From: CAVYXZ01 sp965223835
Lineage (GTDB): Bacteria > Chloroflexota > Anaerolineae > Aggregatilineales > Phototrophicaceae
Direction of reading: 5' to 3'
Length of the DNA stretch: 64,000 nucleotides
NCBI GenBank assembly: GCA_965223835.1
Contig: CBDCXQ010000001.1
Coordinates: forward strand, 5,952,001-6,016,000
Below are positions 26,363 to 34,649 of the stretch, one piece after another (within the stretch, counting starts at the first letter, position 1; every line of letters begins with the position of its first letter). The notes under the pieces are model-generated. The model saw only the letters and a program-made list of their open reading frames with translations. It did no database searches and was not told the origin of the DNA. The position numbers and the translations under genes were made by a program.

Positions 26363-28252
26363 TCAACCGATTCGCTGGCGAATATTCAGAATTAAGTTAT
26401 CAGCCGATAATTCGTCCAATGGCATATATTCCGCGCCCAGCAGTTGGGCCAATTCCGCTGCTCGGCCCAGGCGGACATAACCTGTTTCGGTATCGAGCAG
26501 CAGTGTTGGCACGGACAATTTGACAAGCTGCGCTGCTGCCGCCTGAGTTTGTTCCCAGGCATCGCCAGCGGAATCCGGCAGGGGCACATTCGCTTTGCCA
26601 TCGCTGAGAATCACGTTCAGGATCATCTGATCGCTATTTTCGCGCTGTACGCGCAAGATCGTTTCGTGGGTCAGCACCAGCGCATGAGCCAGCGGTGTGC
26701 GACCGCCCGTCGGCAGGCGTTGAAGCTGTTTTTCGGCCAGTTCCACACTACGAGTGGGGGATAGCACCACTTCGGCATGTGTCCCGCGAAAGGCGATCAC
26801 ACCGACTTCATCGCGCTGTTGATAGGCATCGGTCAGCAGGGCCAGCACCGCGCCTTTTACGGCCTCCATGCGTTTGTGTGCGGCCATCGACCCGGACGCA
26901 TCGACCACGAACAGAATCAATGTGCCGGTGGTGCTGCTGCGAATTTTCTGGTGCAGGTTGTCAGGCTGAATGATCGGCTTGCCTTCGGGCGTTGTGCCAT
27001 TGATTGACGCGCTGCGCAGGGTGGCATCCAGGGCAATGTCATCGGGCTGGTCGTTCAGCCGCGAACGCACATAATGACCTTGCTGCGTGCCGTTAACCGG
27101 ATTACGCCTACCGCTGCCCGCCTGTCCACTATCGCGTGCTTGTACCCGCAACTGCTTGATCTGCTGCGGCTTGCTGGCAGTGAAAGTCTGCGACTCGTCA
27201 CCGGGCGCTTCGGGCACGTTGCCATCGTCATTGGTGTCGGTGTCATATTCAGTTGAATCTGGCGGCGCGTTGACGATCTGCTCCAGTTTGTCTTTGTCCA
27301 GTTCCGGCGGCTCGAAAGGCTGTCTCCGACGACGATGCGGCAGCACCCACTCCGCGGCCCGCTGGATGTCAGCCGCAGTCACGGCGGCCCGGTCTTCCCA
27401 GGCGGCTAATGCGCGTGCGGCCTTATGCAGGGTAATGTCGGCGCGCAGGCCATCAACGGTGAACTCGGTGCAAATGTGGCTGATGAGGTGCAGCATGTCG
27501 TCATCCAATATGACCGTTGGCAGCCGGGATTGCGCATCAAGAATGTGCTGCCGAAGATTGTTTTGCTCTACCGACCATTGTTCGACAAAAGCGTCTGCGT
27601 CGATTTCAAAGCTAATCCGCCGCCGCACCACTTCAGTCCGTAGTGCCGAGTCGCGGGGAGCGACCACATCGACCATCAGGCCGAAGCGATCCAGCAACTG
27701 CGGGCGCAGGTCGCCTTCTTCCGGGTTCATCGTGCCGATCAGGATGAACTGTGCCGGGTGGGTGATGGTGATGCCTTCACGCTGAACCGTGTTCACACCC
27801 ATTGCCGCCGCATCCAACAGCAAATCGACCAGATGCGCGGGCAGCAGATTGACCTCGTCAATGTAGAGAATACCCCGGTTCGTTGCGGCCAATAGACCGG
27901 GCAGAAAAATCCGTTCACCCTGTTTGAGCGCCGCTTCGAAATCGAGCGATCCCAAAACGCGGTCTTCCGTAGCGCCGATGGGCAGATCGACAAAGGGAAC
28001 GGGTTTCTCGATGATCACAGCGTCGGCTGGCAGATCGTCCAATTCATCGGAATCGCGATTGTATGCATCACCCTCAACGACCCGAATCGGTGGGAGAAGC
28101 TGCGCCAACCCCCGTGCAGCGGTACTCTTTGCCGTGCCTTTTTCACCACGAATCAACACGCCACCAATGCCGGGATAGATGGCGTTCAAAATCAGCGCCG
28201 TTTTCAGATCATCCTGCCCGACTAGTGCCGCAAACGGATAACTGTCAGGCAT
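26363..28252 (-). CDS. Fused ChlI-ChlD type chelatase AAA/VWA subunit, probable cobalt chelatase motor
   Basis: 629 residues. The N-terminal AAA+ domain (about 1-330) has FAALVGQDDLKTALILNAI, Walker A GEKGTAKST, NRGILYIDEVNLL and MNPEEGDLRPQLLDRFG. An acidic/polar linker (about 335-440) leads to a VWA domain with the MIDAS motif VVDASGSM. It unites what are separate I and D subunits in magnesium chelatases. Overlap with cobN by 8 nt makes it the motor for cobalt insertion into hydrogenobyrinate diamide. A bacteriochlorophyll role is less likely because the large subunit next to it is CobN rather than BchH. Confidence 0.88.
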   Translation of the reverse strand: MPDSYPFAALVGQDDLKTALILNAIYPGIGGVLIRGEKGTAKSTAARGLAQLLPPIRVVEGDAYNRDSDELDDLPADAVIIEKPVPFVDLPIGATEDRVLGSLDFEAALKQGERIFLPGLLAATNRGILYIDEVNLLPAHLVDLLLDAAAMGVNTVQREGITITHPAQFILIGTMNPEEGDLRPQLLDRFGLMVDVVAPRDSALRTEVVRRRISFEIDADAFVEQWSVEQNNLRQHILDAQSRLPTVILDDDMLHLISHICTEFTVDGLRADITLHKAARALAAWEDRAAVTAADIQRAAEWVLPHRRRRQPFEPPELDKDKLEQIVNAPPDSTEYDTDTNDDGNVPEAPGDESQTFTASKPQQIKQLRVQARDSGQAGSGRRNPVNGTQQGHYVRSRLNDQPDDIALDATLRSASINGTTPEGKPIIQPDNLHQKIRSSTTGTLILFVVDASGSMAAHKRMEAVKGAVLALLTDAYQQRDEVGVIAFRGTHAEVVLSPTRSVELAEKQLQRLPTGGRTPLAHALVLTHETILRVQRENSDQMILNVILSDGKANVPLPDSAGDAWEQTQAAAAQLVKLSVPTLLLDTETGYVRLGRAAELAQLLGAEYMPLDELSADNLILNIRQRIG

Positions 28253-31200
28253 GATCCGTGCGTCCTTCCAACATGGTTTCGGCCTTCATGTACGTTTGGC
28301 GCAGGGCATCCAACGTGTCAGGATTCGGCTCTGCCCACAGACCGCGCTGCGCCGCTTCGAGTAGGCGTTCGCTGATGGCTTGCAGCGCCCAGGGATTGCT
28401 CTGCTGGAAAAAGTCCTGCATCGCGGAATCAAGCGCATATTGTTGGGCGACCTGTTCGTACATAAAATCGCTGACCACGTTGGCCGTCGCATCATAGCCG
28501 AACAGATAATCCACCGTCGCCGCCATTTCCAGCGCGCCTTTGTAGCCGTGCCGTGTGATGCTTTCCAACCACTTCGGATTGACGACGCGGGTACGGTAGA
28601 CGCGCAGCGCTTCTTCTTTGAGATCGCGCACTTTGGGGTTGACCGGGTTTTGCGTGTCACCAAAATAATGCTTGGGCTGCTTGCCGGAGAGGGCGCGAAT
28701 CGTGGCGATCATACCGCCGTGAAATTGCAGATAATCGTCGCTGTCGAAGATGTCATGTTCGCGGTTGTCCTGGTTATGCAGCGCGATTTCGACGCTGGTC
28801 AGTCGGTGGGCGAAGGTCGGACGCGCATCCACGCCTTGCGCCTGGGCAGTATAGGCATAGCCGCCCCAATTGATATAGGTTTCGGCGAAGTCCGTTTCAT
28901 CCTGCCAGTTACGCGCGTCAATCAGCGGCAGAATCCCCGCGCCATAGGTCCCTGGCTTGTTGCCGAAAATGCGATAGCGCGCTTCGGTTTCACCTTCCGG
29001 TTGTTCAGCTAAATCTTGCAGATAATGCTTGCGGATGAAGTTCTGTTCCGGCGGTTCGTCAGCATCAATCACCAGATTCACCGCGTCGTCCAGCAGCTTA
29101 ATCAAATGCGGGAAAGCATCGCGAAAAAAGCCGCTGATACGGACCGTTACGTCAATGCGTGGCCTGCCGAGTTCGTCAATTGGGAGCAATTCGACACCGG
29201 TGATGCGGTGATTCTCCGCCTGCCACACCGGGCGCACACCCAATAGTGCCAGAACTTCGGCAATGTCATCGCCATGAGTCCGCATAGCTGATGTGCCCCA
29301 CGCGCTGATGCTGACGCTTTCCGGGTAGACACCGGTTTCAGCTAAATGGCGGTCCAATACTTCACGCGCCAATCCCTGCCCGACCTCCCAGGCCGCCATG
29401 CTCGGCAAACTGCGTGGGTCAACGGCGTAGAAATTGCGTCCGGTGGGCAGCACGTGCGCCATCCCGCGAGTCGGCGCGCCACTGGGTCCCGCCGGGATGA
29501 AACCACCGTCCAGCGCGTGCAGTAGATTGTCGATTTCCTGCGTCGTCTGGCGCAGCGAGGGCACGAGCGTCTCGCAGACAAAGCCCAGCACCCGGCACAC
29601 CTCTTCCGGCATGTGGATGTCGCCAAAAGTCACGGTGAGACTACGCTCAATCGCGGCAGCTTGAAAATCCATATCGGCCAGCAGCGCCAGAATATGTTTC
29701 GTCAGTTCATCCAGCGACTCGATCACATCACCTGCTGTCATCAGGGGACGGCCTGCGAGGTTAGTCAATGCATCCGGCACATGCTCCAGTTTCGCGCCCT
29801 GATTTTCCAATAAGGTATCTAATTTGAAATTAAATACAGCCGCGACACTGGCCCGCAGCGAGGGTACATCCAGATTGGGCAGGCGGGTAATGGCGTGTAG
29901 CGTGTCCACCAGATGATCGCCCTGCGGCACCTGGCCCAGAATGTGTAGGCCATCACGGATTTGCGCCCCGGCCAGTTCACACAGATAACCGTCCATATCT
30001 TCGATCAGATGCGCGACATCCTTGCCTTCCATCTCGGCCAGCGTGACTGGCGTGCCATCGTCGGTGGTCATCTCATCCCACTCATGCACATGATCGCCAT
30101 GATCGCGGCGTAGCATCACCGCAAGGTCATTCTGCAAATTCACCTGCTGCATAAGCTCCCAGATTTGCCGCTGAATCAGGGGGAGTTTCGCTGGATCAAG
30201 CCGCTCGACCTGATAATATTCATCGACCAACTGCATCAACTGGGCCAGTTCGCCATAGCCGTCAGCGGTGGTCATGGGTGGCGTCAGATGGTCGATGATG
30301 ACCGCATGGGTCCGGCGTTTGGCCTGCGCGCCTTCACCGGGATCATTCAGAATAAACGGATAGATCAGCGGCAGATCAGCCAGAAAGGTGTCCGGGTAGC
30401 ATTCACTGGATAGCCCAACACCTTTGCCGGGCAGCCATTCCAGCGTGCCGTGTTTGCCCACATGGACAATTGCGTCTGCGCCCCACTCATCACGCAGCCA
30501 GCGGTATAGTGCGTAATAATTGTGTGGCGGCGCTAAATCCGGCGTGTGATAAATCGCGTCGGGGTCCATGCCATACCCACGCGGCGGCTGCAACGCCACG
30601 AAGACATTGCCAAATTCCAGCCCGGCCAGTGCGAATTGCTCATTGTGAATATAAGCCTCGCCCGGCGCTGTGCCCCACTGCCGCGTCATGCCGGAACGCT
30701 GATTATCTGGCAGCGTGTCAAACCAGGTTTGATAGGTGTCAGTGGCGACATGCCCGGCGGCGTTGGCGAGTTGGGCTTCGGTCAGGTAGATTTCATCGTA
30801 GGAACAGCGGTCAATCAATGTTTTGATGAGTGAATCGCCATCGGGGGGCAAGTCGTTGAGTGTGTATCCGGCGGCTTGCATGGCTTCCAAAACGACCATC
30901 AGCGAGGCGGGCGCATCCAATCCAACGGCATTGCCGATCTGCTGCGCCTTGCCGGTGCTGTTGGTGAGCATAAACGCGATCCGCTTATCCTGATTGGGCT
31001 TACGCCGTAATGTCGCCAGCCGCGCGGCCTGTTTCGCCACCTCTTCAACCCGATCCTGCACGGGCGCGTAATGTGCCAGTTCAAACTGCGCTGCCAGATG
31101 ATTCGTGCAGCCGGTGCAGGTGGGATCATCACAGCAGGTTTTTGACTCCTTACGCTCCTTGAACGAGATGGGCACGGTGATGATCCGGCCATCGAATTCC

Positions 31201-32624
31201 GGCAGGGCGACATTGGCCGCCGTATCCAACGGATTCAGTCCCCGCGCCGCGCCTTGCCATTGCCAGCGCGTCGTTCCCGCAGTAATGGCCTGCAAGACGG
31301 GTACATCCAGCACCTCAAAAGCCGCCGCCGACCAACTGCTGAGCGTCGCGCCGTCGGGATTCACACCGCCCATTGCGTAGGAAATCGTGCTGATGATGAC
31401 ATCGACCAACGGCTGACCGGCTTCATCCAGGAAGAAATCAAATGCTTCGGGATACTGCTCAATCGGCTGACCGTTTACCTGCTCATGCTGGTGATGCTCC
31501 CGCAGCGATGCGGTAAAGATGGGCAGCGCGTTCAACCCTTGCGCCTCGACTGCTTGAATCAACGCATCGACAAACGCGATATTGCCGCTCAACCAATGCG
31601 AACGATAAAAGACGATGCCTGCTGTTGGTTGCTGCGGATTCGCCAATTGTCGCCAGTCGTCGAGCGTGGCTTGTGGCAGTAAAGCGGGGTGATAGAGGCC
31701 ATGATCGGGCTGCGGCATGGGAGCATCATAGCCGAAGCCATGCCGCATGAGATGATCGGCCAGGAAGCGCAGCATATTCGCCATATTGCCGCGTCCATGC
31801 GCCGCAAAGTACGCCATGACATCGTGAATCGTCTCAGTGGAAACGGTCGAGACTGCCGTCAATTCCGGCTCCGGTGTATCCGTGCCGCTGACAACAATCA
31901 ACTGCTGCTCGTGCTGGCGCGCATGGTCGATTAAATGCTGAAACCCCGGTACGCTGCTGGTCCGCCCCAGCACGCGCACAATGATGATCTGGGCTGCCAT
32001 GCCTTTTTCGTTGAGCAGATCAACCATATGCGCGTCGTTCTTAATGTTGAGCAGATTGGCAGCAGCCACCGGCGGGAAGTCGTCCGGCAAATCTTCCAGC
32101 GCGGCGGCGAGTGTCAGTAAATCGGTGTCTTTGTGGCTGAGCAGGAGAATGCCATCGCCAGTTTGCAGCGTTTCCGGTGGGACGGTTCTTGTGTCGGATA
32201 CTGATGCGATGCCCTGCTGATGCGACCAGGTATAAAAATCGAACACATAATCCGCCAATTGGGGCGGGGGCGGCAAATAACGATCTGCTGCCAGCATCGC
32301 CTCAATATAGTCAAAGATGGCAAGAATCTGTTCTTGCGTGTTCACCGATTGGAACCAGATGGGATGCCCATCAAAAGTCAACAGCACAACGTTCGCCAGA
32401 ATACACGGCCCCAGGCAGCCCGATTGCGTGAGATGCACGCGGTTGCGCAGCTTGCGACCTTCCCATTCCCGATGATATAGATCTTCGGGAACCGGCGCGA
32501 AGCCGCGATCTGTCAGGCCGCAGCAGCAGCCTTTCGAACAGACGAGTAAATGGCCCCGGTGATGGACGAGGTTCATCATTCTGCCGTCCATCCGTTTGAC
32601 TCGTGAGCGTTGATGTGCTGTCAT
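28245..32624 (-). CDS. cobN: Cobaltochelatase large subunit CobN with N-terminal ferredoxin-like domain
   Basis: About 1459 residues. Residues to about 115 form a 2Fe-2S ferredoxin-like domain (LLVCSKGCCCG... SGCLGPC). The rest is CobN: TYQTWFDTLP, HVGKHGTLEWLPGKGVGLS, NDPGEGAQAKRRTHAVIIDH, LPTGRNFYAVDPRSLP, GDTQNPVNPKVRDLKEE. CobN binds the corrin ring and cobalt and works with the chelatase motor encoded downstream. The ATG at 32624 is preferred, with GGGAG upstream; the TTG at 32639 would be the alternative. Expression is controlled by riboswitch 2. Confidence 0.92.
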   Translation of the reverse strand: MTAHQRSRVKRMDGRMMNLVHHRGHLLVCSKGCCCGLTDRGFAPVPEDLYHREWEGRKLRNRVHLTQSGCLGPCILANVVLLTFDGHPIWFQSVNTQEQILAIFDYIEAMLAADRYLPPPPQLADYVFDFYTWSHQQGIASVSDTRTVPPETLQTGDGILLLSHKDTDLLTLAAALEDLPDDFPPVAAANLLNIKNDAHMVDLLNEKGMAAQIIIVRVLGRTSSVPGFQHLIDHARQHEQQLIVVSGTDTPEPELTAVSTVSTETIHDVMAYFAAHGRGNMANMLRFLADHLMRHGFGYDAPMPQPDHGLYHPALLPQATLDDWRQLANPQQPTAGIVFYRSHWLSGNIAFVDALIQAVEAQGLNALPIFTASLREHHQHEQVNGQPIEQYPEAFDFFLDEAGQPLVDVIISTISYAMGGVNPDGATLSSWSAAAFEVLDVPVLQAITAGTTRWQWQGAARGLNPLDTAANVALPEFDGRIITVPISFKERKESKTCCDDPTCTGCTNHLAAQFELAHYAPVQDRVEEVAKQAARLATLRRKPNQDKRIAFMLTNSTGKAQQIGNAVGLDAPASLMVVLEAMQAAGYTLNDLPPDGDSLIKTLIDRCSYDEIYLTEAQLANAAGHVATDTYQTWFDTLPDNQRSGMTRQWGTAPGEAYIHNEQFALAGLEFGNVFVALQPPRGYGMDPDAIYHTPDLAPPHNYYALYRWLRDEWGADAIVHVGKHGTLEWLPGKGVGLSSECYPDTFLADLPLIYPFILNDPGEGAQAKRRTHAVIIDHLTPPMTTADGYGELAQLMQLVDEYYQVERLDPAKLPLIQRQIWELMQQVNLQNDLAVMLRRDHGDHVHEWDEMTTDDGTPVTLAEMEGKDVAHLIEDMDGYLCELAGAQIRDGLHILGQVPQGDHLVDTLHAITRLPNLDVPSLRASVAAVFNFKLDTLLENQGAKLEHVPDALTNLAGRPLMTAGDVIESLDELTKHILALLADMDFQAAAIERSLTVTFGDIHMPEEVCRVLGFVCETLVPSLRQTTQEIDNLLHALDGGFIPAGPSGAPTRGMAHVLPTGRNFYAVDPRSLPSMAAWEVGQGLAREVLDRHLAETGVYPESVSISAWGTSAMRTHGDDIAEVLALLGVRPVWQAENHRITGVELLPIDELGRPRIDVTVRISGFFRDAFPHLIKLLDDAVNLVIDADEPPEQNFIRKHYLQDLAEQPEGETEARYRIFGNKPGTYGAGILPLIDARNWQDETDFAETYINWGGYAYTAQAQGVDARPTFAHRLTSVEIALHNQDNREHDIFDSDDYLQFHGGMIATIRALSGKQPKHYFGDTQNPVNPKVRDLKEEALRVYRTRVVNPKWLESITRHGYKGALEMAATVDYLFGYDATANVVSDFMYEQVAQQYALDSAMQDFFQQSNPWALQAISERLLEAAQRGLWAEPNPDTLDALRQTYMKAETMLEGRTDHA

Positions 32625-32641
32625 GTATCCATCTCCCAAAC

Positions 32642-32860
32642 AAAAATGCCCACCCGATAGGAGGTGAGCATTGATTGGCAGATTACCTGTGCAGTTTCCA
32701 TTGCCAGCCCACCTCTTTGACGCGAAGAGGTCTTTAGAGCATTGACTTGCAGCCAGGCATTCGGACTTTCACCGCTGCGCGACAGTGCCGGATTTCCACC
32801 GGACTTCCCCTGGGATAGCCATCCACATTCAGTAGATGACCGGCAAGTATCTTATATGCT
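32642..32860 (-). ncRNA. Cobalamin riboswitch 2 with terminator/antiterminator platform
   Basis: The minus strand carries GGGGAAGTCCGGTGGAAATC, CCGGCACTGTCGCGCAGCGG, TGAAAGTCCGAATGCCTGG, a standard cobalamin core. The platform ends in a terminator: TGCTCACC pairs with GGTGGGCA (plus 32663-32670 and 32647-32654), then a T-run, 17 nt before cobN. The upstream segment GAGGTGGGC (plus 32707-32715) can pair with GCTCACCTC of the terminator 5' arm, a clear antiterminator. Confidence 0.9.
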
Positions 32861-32951
32861 TGAGGTCAATGATAACCGGTGCAATAACAGAACACAACAG
32901 CGCATCAGTCAAATTGCTCAATAAGTCAGCAACGTCAGGATCAACGCATGG

Positions 32952-33932
32952 TTATTCACCAGCGTTATCATCCATCCCATGTTCCATGTCACCCATCGCC
33001 ATACCGTCCATTTCAGGTTCACGGACGGGTGCGGTGAGCGCGATTTCTTCGCCATCATCAAAGATTAGTCCCAGATCAATCGTCTCACCAGCAGGCAGTT
33101 CACCGTTCAGATTGATCAACATAATGTGCAGGCCACCTGGTTGGAGCAAGGTTGCGCCACCGGCGGGAACGGCAATACCTGGATCAACCGGGCGCATTTG
33201 CATGACATCGCCCTCGCCCATGATCATTTCATGCAGTTCTACGACCTCGGAAACATCCGTGCTGGCGCTAATCAGGAGTTGATCGGTATCCGTCAGATTG
33301 ACGAGGAGGCCATAGGCAGCACTGTTGGGCGCACCCGGAACCGCCGGGCGTGCCCAGGGATCGAGGAAATACACACTGGAACAGCCTTCACCCCAATCCA
33401 TCATCGGCATACGCATGTCGGACATCGCATCTGTCGCTTCGGATTCGTCAGACATATCCATGTCCATACTGTCCATTGCGCTCATATCCTCAATGGGCAC
33501 GGTTAACTGGACAGCGCCCGCCTCTTCAAACGTGAGCGTCAGGTCAAGCGTTTCGCCAGCGACCAATTCCTGCTTCAGCCCAATCAACATGATATGCAGA
33601 CCGCCGGGGGCCAGTTCCAGAAAACTGTTGGACGGAATCACAAAGCCACTTTCGACCGGGCGCATTTGCATGACATCGCCCTGGCCCATGATCATCTCAT
33701 GCAGTTCAACTGCGTCAGCAACAGCGGTGCTGGCGCTCACAAGCGTATCGTTCATTGGCCCAATATGCACCAGTTCGCCGTAGACCGCGCCGTTGGGGGT
33801 GGCAGCATTGGCCGGACGTGCCCAGGCATTAAACAAATAGGATAATTGGCATTCGCCGCTGTCGTCCTGGGCCACAACAGTGGTTGAAACGACCAGCAGC
33901 AGAACCAGACTCAGATACTTGAGATATTTCAT
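32952..33932 (-). CDS. Secreted tandem PCuAC copper chaperone
   Basis: About 326 residues from the ATG at 33932 behind AAGGAG. Signal peptide MKYLKYLSLVLLLVVSTTVVA-QD. Two PCuAC (DUF461) domains follow: NAWARPA...VELHEMIMGQGDVMQMRPV...PGGLHIML and DPWARPA...VELHEMIMGEGDVMQMRPV...PGGLHIML. Both keep the H...M...H-x-M copper(I) ligands. A Met/Asp-rich linker (MDSMDMDMSDES...MRMPMMD) and a Met/His-rich tail could hold extra copper. PCuAC proteins deliver Cu(I) to cytochrome c oxidase together with Sco proteins; the next gene upstream is Sco1-like. Confidence 0.9.
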   Translation of the reverse strand: MKYLKYLSLVLLLVVSTTVVAQDDSGECQLSYLFNAWARPANAATPNGAVYGELVHIGPMNDTLVSASTAVADAVELHEMIMGQGDVMQMRPVESGFVIPSNSFLELAPGGLHIMLIGLKQELVAGETLDLTLTFEEAGAVQLTVPIEDMSAMDSMDMDMSDESEATDAMSDMRMPMMDWGEGCSSVYFLDPWARPAVPGAPNSAAYGLLVNLTDTDQLLISASTDVSEVVELHEMIMGEGDVMQMRPVDPGIAVPAGGATLLQPGGLHIMLINLNGELPAGETIDLGLIFDDGEEIALTAPVREPEMDGMAMGDMEHGMDDNAGE

Positions 33933-33991
33933 AGCTTCTCCTTGATGATGTAATTGAAATAAAGTCACTCACGATACCGTGAGACCACACG

Positions 33992-34618
33992 TCAGATTGC
34001 GTCGAGCATCATCTGAAGGTCATGAACAAGGTCCCGATAATCCGTTCCATAGAGATACTGCACATCAAGATTGCCTTCCGGCCCAATCACGAAGACCGAG
34101 GCGGTATGATCGATGAGATAAGCCATGGCTGAGTCGCCCATCTGAACTTTTTCGGCGACGACGCCAAACTCATCCATCAACACCTGAAGCGGTTCGCCTT
34201 CTTCACGTACCCCGATAAAATCTTCATGAAATGCCTGCGTATACAATCCCATGAACTCGAGGGTGTCGCGCTCAGGGTCAACGGTGACAAACACGATCTT
34301 GAGTTGATCAGCCGGTTCGCCTAAGGCTTCATAGACCCGTTTCAATTCGGCAAAAGTCGTCGGGCAAAAATCCGGGCAGGAGCGATAACCGAAGTAAATA
34401 AGGATGATTTCGCCGCTATGGTCGCTCAGTGTGAAATTCTCCCCGGTGGTGGCGGGAAAACTGAAATCGGCAATCGGGCGCGGCGGATCAAACACGGCTC
34501 CACGCAGCTCGTCCGCATAGGGTAGGCGTTCAATCGTTGCGGCTGCGGGTGCATTACTACAACCGGCAAGCACACTGGCAAATGTCAGAATACTCAAAAG
34601 CCATTTAAAGGTTGTCAT
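33992..34618 (-). CDS. Sco1/SenC-family lipoprotein
   Basis: About 208 residues from the ATG at 34618 (the ATG at 34639 would be 7 codons longer). Lipobox LAGCSN near residue 20 anchors it to the membrane. The thioredoxin fold carries CPDFC and the distant His in IDHTASVFVI, the three copper ligands of Sco1. FVTVDPERDTLEFM is family-typical. Its role is assembly of the CuA site of cytochrome oxidase. It sits between the CopC-CopD protein and the PCuAC protein in one copper operon. Confidence 0.92.
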   Translation of the reverse strand: MTTFKWLLSILTFASVLAGCSNAPAAATIERLPYADELRGAVFDPPRPIADFSFPATTGENFTLSDHSGEIILIYFGYRSCPDFCPTTFAELKRVYEALGEPADQLKIVFVTVDPERDTLEFMGLYTQAFHEDFIGVREEGEPLQVLMDEFGVVAEKVQMGDSAMAYLIDHTASVFVIGPEGNLDVQYLYGTDYRDLVHDLQMMLDAI

Positions 34619-34649
34619 AGAATTTCGTTTTCCTTGCATCGGTCAGGGG

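Noticed and set aside
28380..29012. Plus-strand frame inside cobN
   Set aside because: Antisense to conserved CobN; no independent ribosome site or family.
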